64,000 bases of DNA, taken from Prostheceraeus crozeri (Eukaryota; Platyhelminthes; Polycladida; Euryleptidae). The stretch spans positions 114,646 to 178,645 of the forward strand of contig CAJQUW010011056.1 of assembly GCA_907163375.1 (NCBI GenBank). The letters are read 5' to 3'. Both the position numbers and the translations under genes were made by a program. Below are positions 58,286 to 64,000 of the stretch, one piece after another (position 1 is the stretch's first letter; each line of letters begins with the position of its first letter). A model generated the notes under the pieces. The model saw nothing but the letters and a program-made list of their open reading frames with translations, ran no database searches and was not told where the DNA came from.

Positions 58286-59780
58286 TCAAATTCGTGACGC
58301 TGTTCCAGTCTACATACCAATATCATACACGGGAATATCACAATGCACCAAAATACCACATATCAGGCTGGAAAGACTCTTTCTGCACGGAGTTTACACT
58401 AATTCCCGCTATATTTAAGATTTCAGAACACTCATTTGAAACAGAAGAGAAGAGCACTCCATTTTCCTGATCAAATCTCATCATCTTCTGCTCATTGAAG
58501 AGCAGTGAAAATTTGATTGATTGCACTGACCAACACAAAACACATCCGTTGACGGTTTCTGGAAAATCATGTGTCGGTTAGCGATAAGACAGACCTGTAA
58601 GAAAAAAGGAATGATATTTACAAGATGTTCACTGTCCTCCCTGTAACAATTAGGAATGAAGAACTGACTGTGACAGTCAGATCCAGATATCACGCTAGAC
58701 ATTGACAATGAAATTCACGAGCAGTAGCATGTAAACATGTCTAGCTGGTTCATGTATTTTATATGAAATAAAGTTGGTTCATTGTTGAATGTATTTTACA
58801 TAGAAAAAGTGGTTTCACGGTTCATGATGCTATTGGCGGTATTCGATGGGTAGGAACTAGTTTTGTCTCGGGATTCCTGCTTCTTACCATGTGTGAATGA
58901 ACGCCGTTCAATTGAACTAGTTTTCGATGAATGTAGTTCACAATTTTCGTGGAATTTGAACTGAACCCGGCGGCATATTTCGGAGAGAATTATAATGCTA
59001 TCGTTCATTTCTACTTTAAGCGTTCCACACCATGAGTTGAACGAAATTACCTAGTTAGAGACTGCTTCACTCGAAGCTATTTTTATTCCATTTTGTCGGA
59101 TGCCTGACGCTCGATTGATGACACATGCACAACCTAGAATTCCTAGAAATGACGTGGCTTCTTATGAAGTAACTTGAAAACGCCCATACGAATGCACCAT
59201 GGAGACCAATGAATAAGGCAAATTCGTAGTACTAATTCTTGTGACTAAAGCACCGGGACCAATCTAACTTAAATTTTTTATCGACAAAAGAACTTGTAGG
59301 CATGCTTTAGGATTGATTTTGGCAAATTGTAGTGCTGTTCCATCTGTTTAAAGTAAATATATTTTACATACGTATACCTTTTATAGAATTGCCATTATGT
59401 CAAAAGAGGAAAAGTTTTACTATTGCTGCTAAGAGCCATTGTAGGCTTTATAACACGGGAATTCGCCAAATTGCAGGTGATATTCTAGTTCGAAAATATC
59501 TTATCTGAAATATTAAGAAATGTGAAAGAAGGGATAATCAACGCAGTAAGATCGGTAACTGGCGTAGTCAAGAGTAATAATTTTAAAATTACTTATGAAA
59601 TGAACGGAAAGGAAAGAAGGTGAGCGAGTTAGACTAATTGCTGACATGAGCTGAGCAACGGCGTTCATTTTTTAAGTTTCAGCGGGGAACTTGAACCTGA
59701 ACGCCGTTCAAAAGGTTTCGTTGAACTTGTCAGTCAACTTCTTTCTTACCCCTAAATAGACCATGCCACCTAGCCTGTGG
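58286..59780. other. Mostly featureless; GAACGCCGTTCA-type motifs at two places
   Basis: The palindromic gaacgccgttca occurs at 58900-58911 and 59700-59711, each near gttcaa/ttgaac phrases. This resembles iterated motifs at ends of small hAT-like MITEs, with a possible element of about 0.85 kb between them, but no target duplication could be fixed. No gene seen. Confidence 0.35.
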
Positions 59781-59786
59781 CTCGGT

Positions 59787-60085
59787 AAATTCGAAACAAT
59801 TATCCTAGATTGTGACATGAGCAACTCTGCAATTATAAACAAACATGAATGCTAAATTCAAACCAAGCGTATAATGATTGATCAGGTGTCAACCTGTCCT
59901 GAGAAGTTAGAAAACTAAAGCCTTGACTCGTTAGAAGAATTCGAAGCATTATCCAGAACAGGTTGATATGAGCAACCCTGAAATTTAAGAACAATTCATG
60001 AATGCAAAATTCAAACCAGTATACATGTTGATCGGTATCAAATGTCCTGATAAGCAAGATAACTAGCGGCCACGGCTTCAATAGA
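59787..60085. repeat. Tandem duplication, about 150 bp x 2
   Basis: Copy 1 (about 59787-59935) and copy 2 (about 59938-60085) share aattcgaa-ca-ttatcc, tgagcaac-ctg, atgaatgc-aaattcaaacca, ttgatc and tgtcctga phrases in the same order. Considerable divergence. Confidence 0.7.
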
Positions 60086-60197
60086 GGCCAAACACTAAGC
60101 CGACGAAGAGTATGATATAAGTACATGAGAATACATGCCATTAAAAATGAATATGTAATTAAAATTATGATTTAAACGGTGCTTGCAGAGGAAGCTA

Positions 60198-61962
60198 CAG
60201 ATTGTTTCATAAAAAAGGGGATCACCCTTAAACATCGCTTACACTTCAACTTTGTTCTAACTCCGCCAAAACTTGAACGATTTCTCTGAAATTAGCGAGG
60301 ATATGTCACAGTTGTGCCTACTAATTGATCATTGTTGGAAATTTCAAGCTATGAATATTGACGCTGTTTGTCCTGTTATAGAAAAAGTAGTAGATAATTT
60401 GATCTTCATTTAGCAATGTACACAAAATTCATACCCTCACTCTTATAAAAATAACATTTCTTTCCATTGTTATGTAATATGTTGTTTCTACAAGCCAAAA
60501 GCTATCAAGGCAAAAACAAAAATAAAGGAACAATCGGTCAATCAGAGCCAGTTTTGAGAGCACCATTATCATCATACACAATAATGTAACGGGCTACATG
60601 TGATTCACTGGACTTCATGGTTTCATAGCTTCCTGACTTCGTTGCGGTGGGTTAGGTTTTGTTGGCAGCACTCCCCCCCCACCCCCCCTTGTTTGATTGC
60701 GTTCAGCTAGAGAAATCTAATCTCTGTACCGGATGAAAACAATACCCAACAGAGCACAGAAATGAACAATAACGAGATCGTCATGCATCATTCACAAAAG
60801 GCCAAGTGGTTCAGCCTTGCTAGAACTAGGTTTTCTTTGCGAGCTACTAGCAAGCGGACTAAATGTCCCTTACATCAAAATTGTGCATCGATGGCAAATG
60901 ATGATTTTCGACTCTGGTCGGAAAGAGGGGCTTCTGGGCCGGGTCCACTGCAAAAACATCCAAACGTAGAGACCGCCTAATTTTGAGATTTGTTAAAGTT
61001 GATCCAAGTCTCTCGTTAACTGAGATGGCTGCTTAGACTCGTCTATTTCTAAGATCCACTATTCGTAGAAGACTTATTGAGTCGAATTTCAAGAGCTGTA
61101 AGGAGGCCCTCTCCAGATCGAAATTAATCAGATCAGCATACAAAAAGACGTCTCAGATGACAAGGAGTCATTGTTCACTGGGGCGAAATCAAATGGGATC
61201 GGGTTGTCTGGGTCTTGATGAGGCATCAGCCGTCGAAGGATATGTGATGGTCGATTGGAGATTAGGGATAAAATCTGATCAGGAATTCCGAGACATTTAC
61301 ATCGTCCCGGGTAACAAGGGTGGTTGGTGCGACTCTACTGATTTGGGCTGTATGCTTAAAACCAATGGCCGCTCTGAACTTCACATACAGCAAGGGAACC
61401 ATGAATTCTGAACGCTTATGTGAAATGTTTTTACGAATGATCAAGGCACATGACAGATCAACTTGGTGATCCATCGTGACTTGGTTATTTTTATGGGGAT
61501 GTTAGGTCCACCAGGAGTAGTGTAGAGTCAACTTGCAGTCTCATTAGTGGCTAGGTCATTAACTTTGCCACTCGTTCTCCCTGATCTGATTGCCCATAGA
61601 AATTTATGGAGTAATCTAAAACGTAACGTTCTCGTTCACTGCCTACCTACAGATTGGCGTATCACAACTTACGTCCACTGTTAAAAAAAGAGTTGGAGAA
61701 AGTTAGATCAGTCAAAAATCACGATATCATCGTGAATCAATGCCTAGACGAATTGGTAGGCTAATGGCATTGACAATAATGGGTAGGGCCACCCCCACAA
61801 ATATTAGCTTTCTAAGAACAGGATACTGTAACATAGCTTATCAGATATATAAGGACATTACATATATTAGGGACATTAAATAACATGATAAATCTTTCTG
61901 TATCATACTGATGTTTTATTTAGTCAATTTTAGAAGATCCCCCCTTTTTATGAAACGGACTG
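60198..61962 (+). mobile_element. Decayed Tc1/mariner-type transposon
   Basis: Ends CAGATTGTTTCATAAAAAAG (60198) and, inverted, CAGTCCGTTTCATAAAAAGG (61962 inward), both running into ggggatc. TA flanks each end (60196-60197, 61963-61964), as required for this superfamily. The interior carries transposase remnants on the plus strand. 1,765 bp, a normal size. Non-coding: 60230-60720 and 61700-61930. Confidence 0.85.
60760..61690 (+). pseudogene. Tc1/mariner transposase remnant
   Basis: Fragments in different frames. 60970-61130 carries the second DNA-binding helix region (FVKVDPSLSLTEMAA, STIRRRLIESNFKSC). 61157-61411 carries the start of the catalytic domain (LGLDEASAVEGYV with the first aspartate, then YIVPGNKGG). 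Near 61577-61625 a degraded SPDLIAHRNLWSNLKR corresponds to the family's SPDLNPIENLW. Many stops and shifts; inactive. Confidence 0.7.
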
Positions 61963-61964
61963 TA

Positions 61965-63540
61965 TATGCTGCTCAGCTTTTGCGTTGGTGCAAAATGAAA
62001 CAGCTGGTTTTTCTGCATAGTTTATCGTCGAGATATTGTTTGGGCTTACATCTTTGTTCTAAATGAAAGAGTACATTAATTCTAATTAGCGTCATTATCG
62101 GCTGGACTTTATGACTACGAAACGACGATGCATTGCCCCATTAGATCTTCCTGGCTTCGGAACTATCTATGGAGTGCAGTCATACTGTCGCGGAGAGTGT
62201 GGAATCAGCGCGTCACCATCTATACGGAGCAGGTCGTGCAACGAAACATTTTCACTTCATCGATCGTGTACCCGAGCGACGCTTGACACTGTCGTCGTAT
62301 AGTCAGGTGGCGAAGTGGCTGGCACAGACTCCAGAAGTCCGGATCTATTCTTCTCATCGCCTGAACTATCTTTCGATGATGTTGAAAGATATCAAATTGA
62401 TACAGTTGACGAATGTCTTCAGCACAGCTGAACTAACTCAATATCGAGCACTTTTAAGGTATCCCACCTGAACGATAACCACCTTTTACGATATACCATT
62501 TGAAACCTTGGTGTCCATAGATCATTTTGACGTACATAGTACTTTCTTAAGTTAGCATTGTGGTCATTAGACCCCCCGAAAGTAAATTGGGTGCTTTCTT
62601 TGATGCAGGATTTAAAAAAGACAGATTTTTTAATGAAATCGGCCATACAGTAATGCGTGATCACGAGCTTCATCAAGATGGTAAAGATGTTAAGATTCGT
62701 TGAATGTGCAAAAAATGCAAAGCTAATAATTTTTTAACCGAAAAATGCTGCAAAAAAACATCCGACATGATTTTCAATGATGAACATGCTCAATTTCAAT
62801 AAACTTTATACCATGTGAAAGATTATGCTTAGTACTTTGAATTGGCAGATCGTTTAAGTTGTGTATAGTCAGTTGCGGTACGCAGACAAGACACTCAAGC
62901 TTGTTTTTTTGATCAATTCATTCACCGCTACCTACGCAAAACAGATAGTTAAGACTATCGCCATTGAATCAGGCTCGAGTTAAGGTTTCAGATAATATAG
63001 TTTTTTCGCATTCGGACAATTTGTTCAATTTCATTCAATTAACACTTTTACCACAATTAACATGACTTCACCCTTCAATCGCGTTAACAATGTTTTTAAC
63101 GGTTAACTGTACACAACTTAATAACTTTTGTTGTATCAACGCCGGCGCGTTCGAGTTTGGGTTCAAAAGAATGCTGGCATTATCAGTTCTAAGAATATGT
63201 AAGTTTTATCAATTTCGGCCAATCCGTTCACTGGAAAACTTCAAGTTTGTATTCTTCCCATGCTCATTGCTCAGTCATTAGGTGAATCACTATTTCCCTC
63301 GGTTGAGATCAGAAAATTTAAAATCCACACGAATGCTTGGCTCTCCACCTGTTCACAATCATTAGCAATCTCTTCACGCGGTAGTCGCTCAGCTGGATGT
63401 GGCGTGACTGACATCCGATAAGTGAATCGATAAGGATTTTCGCAACTCAGTCAATGATAGCAGGAGACGGGGAAAGTTATGAATGACATGATCAGCTATG
63501 ATAATAGGCCCATTGTGATCATGTGAATTAATAAACTCCT
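61965..63540. other. No recognised feature apart from one unassigned frame
   Basis: AT-rich, with a locally richer patch at 62110-62470 (listed separately). No repeats or TIRs identified. Confidence 0.4.
62169..62471 (+). CDS. Unrecognised 100-codon open frame
   Basis: Starts at the ATG at 62169 and has mixed, protein-like composition (YGAGRATKHFHFIDRVPERR, then SYSQVAKWLAQTPEVRIYSS and a Leu-rich helix). It ends at tttaag|gtatcc, which could be a splice donor, so it might be an exon. GC is higher than in the flanks. I do not recognise the family; a transposon or host exon are both possible, as is chance. Confidence 0.25.
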   Translation: MECSHTVAESVESARHHLYGAGRATKHFHFIDRVPERRLTLSSYSQVAKWLAQTPEVRIYSSHRLNYLSMMLKDIKLIQLTNVFSTAELTQYRALLRYPT

Positions 63541-63544
63541 AATC

Positions 63545-64000
63545 ACTAATTATTTCATTTCATTAGGCCGACCACATCATCAGCTTTCGTATTGGACTGT
63601 GTTTGTACAACCCTTCTGCACGATCATCTCCACTGCAGGAGAAAGGACTCCCCAACATTTTTTCCATTCTATTGGTCATCCATCAACTCCACGTTGGTCC
63701 CAAGAAGTTCCCGAGTTCGTCTCTTCATTGTTTTTTGCTGCCTCTTACCCTTTCACCATCTCATGGAATCCATTGTGTAGTTGTCTTCCTACATCTATGG
63801 TCTCTGTATGGGGCTAGATGTCCTGCACACAACCACTTTCTTCTTTTGACTGTCACTAATAGATCTTCTAGTCTCGTCTTGTTTCTTATCCACACTGCTT
63901 TCTTTTTGTCTCCACGTTATTCTCAACATCATCCTGTCCATATTTTTTTTGGGTAACTTATTTTCCATTGCCTTCCTTTGTGATGCTCCAGGTTTCTGCT
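63545..64000 (-). pseudogene. LINE 3' end (C-terminal ORF2 remnant), cut by the window edge
   Basis: On the minus strand, between about 63950 and 63590, frames carry MLRITWRQK, KRRKWLCAGHLAPYRD, TTTQWIP followed by DGERVRG, RDELGNFLGTN and ESFLLQW. This is the well-known C-terminal signature of many non-LTR retrotransposons (ML-I-W--, GH--R--D-RW---V--W-P----R-RG-P--RW-DE). Frames change at least twice, so it is inactive. The 3' tail at 63551-63570 reads as aatga-type repeats on the minus strand. The 5' part lies beyond the window. Clade not assigned. Confidence 0.65.

Noticed and set aside
1-64000. CRISPR arrays, operons, ribosome binding sites, riboswitches, intrinsic terminators
   Set aside because: The window is eukaryotic; no regularly spaced identical repeats and no bacterial gene organisation are present.

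Overview
This window is eukaryotic, most likely from a marine invertebrate. Evidence: AT-rich intergenic DNA, spliced transposon genes with GT-AG introns, metazoan transposon superfamilies, an LTR element primed by an initiator-Met-like site, and frequent taggcctac-type motifs. An echinoderm or hemichordate is a guess only. I found no convincing host gene, rRNA, CRISPR array or operon. What can be read is a graveyard of nested transposable elements, plus one stretch of about 13 kb whose base composition looks unnatural.

Left block (1-13.5 kb): a hAT transposase gene on the minus strand (348-2483, two in-frame stops) and a GIY-YIG fragment, then a reverse-transcriptase element on the plus strand (about 3.0-13.4 kb). 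That element was split by a deleted hAT (3772-5766) and by a PIF/Harbinger element (6257-12635). The Harbinger transposase reads open across one intron, and that intron carries a further hAT (7360-10387) with a perfect 8-bp target duplication.

Middle block (13.5-34.3 kb): minor hAT ends, short tandem arrays and a foldback lead into an outer element whose ends carry tttccagg repeats (15.87-34.27 kb). Inside it sits a Ty3/gypsy fossil (17061-34135; LTRs about 205 bp and about 5% diverged). The gypsy was split by a second short-TSD hAT (19308-26735), which itself contains a piggyBac (19629-23170), and by a DNA transposon with 4-bp TSDs (26901-30658, possibly Sola). Nesting is up to four deep. 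Subtracting insertions and duplicated targets gives ordinary lengths: gypsy about 5.9 kb, hAT about 3.9 kb, Harbinger about 3.3 kb.

Anomalous block (about 36-52 kb): duplications that differ mostly by single-base indels, then poly-G tracts, then about 13 kb with no recognisable repeat or gene. On the plus strand cytosine falls progressively until 48,553-49,304 contains a single C in 752 bases; ordinary composition then returns. A sequencing or assembly artefact is the leading explanation, but the pattern deserves a raw-read check.

Right block (52-64 kb): an inverted, piggyBac-free copy of a segment of the 19.3-26.7 kb hAT (55.1-57.0 kb). It preserves the empty TTAA target and itself carries a 1,062-bp non-autonomous hAT, and it lies between 0.4-kb inverted arms. 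A decayed Tc1/mariner (60198-61962) and the 3' end of a LINE on the minus strand (63.55 kb to the window edge) follow. The elements do not form a pathway; their value is the insertion chronology they record.
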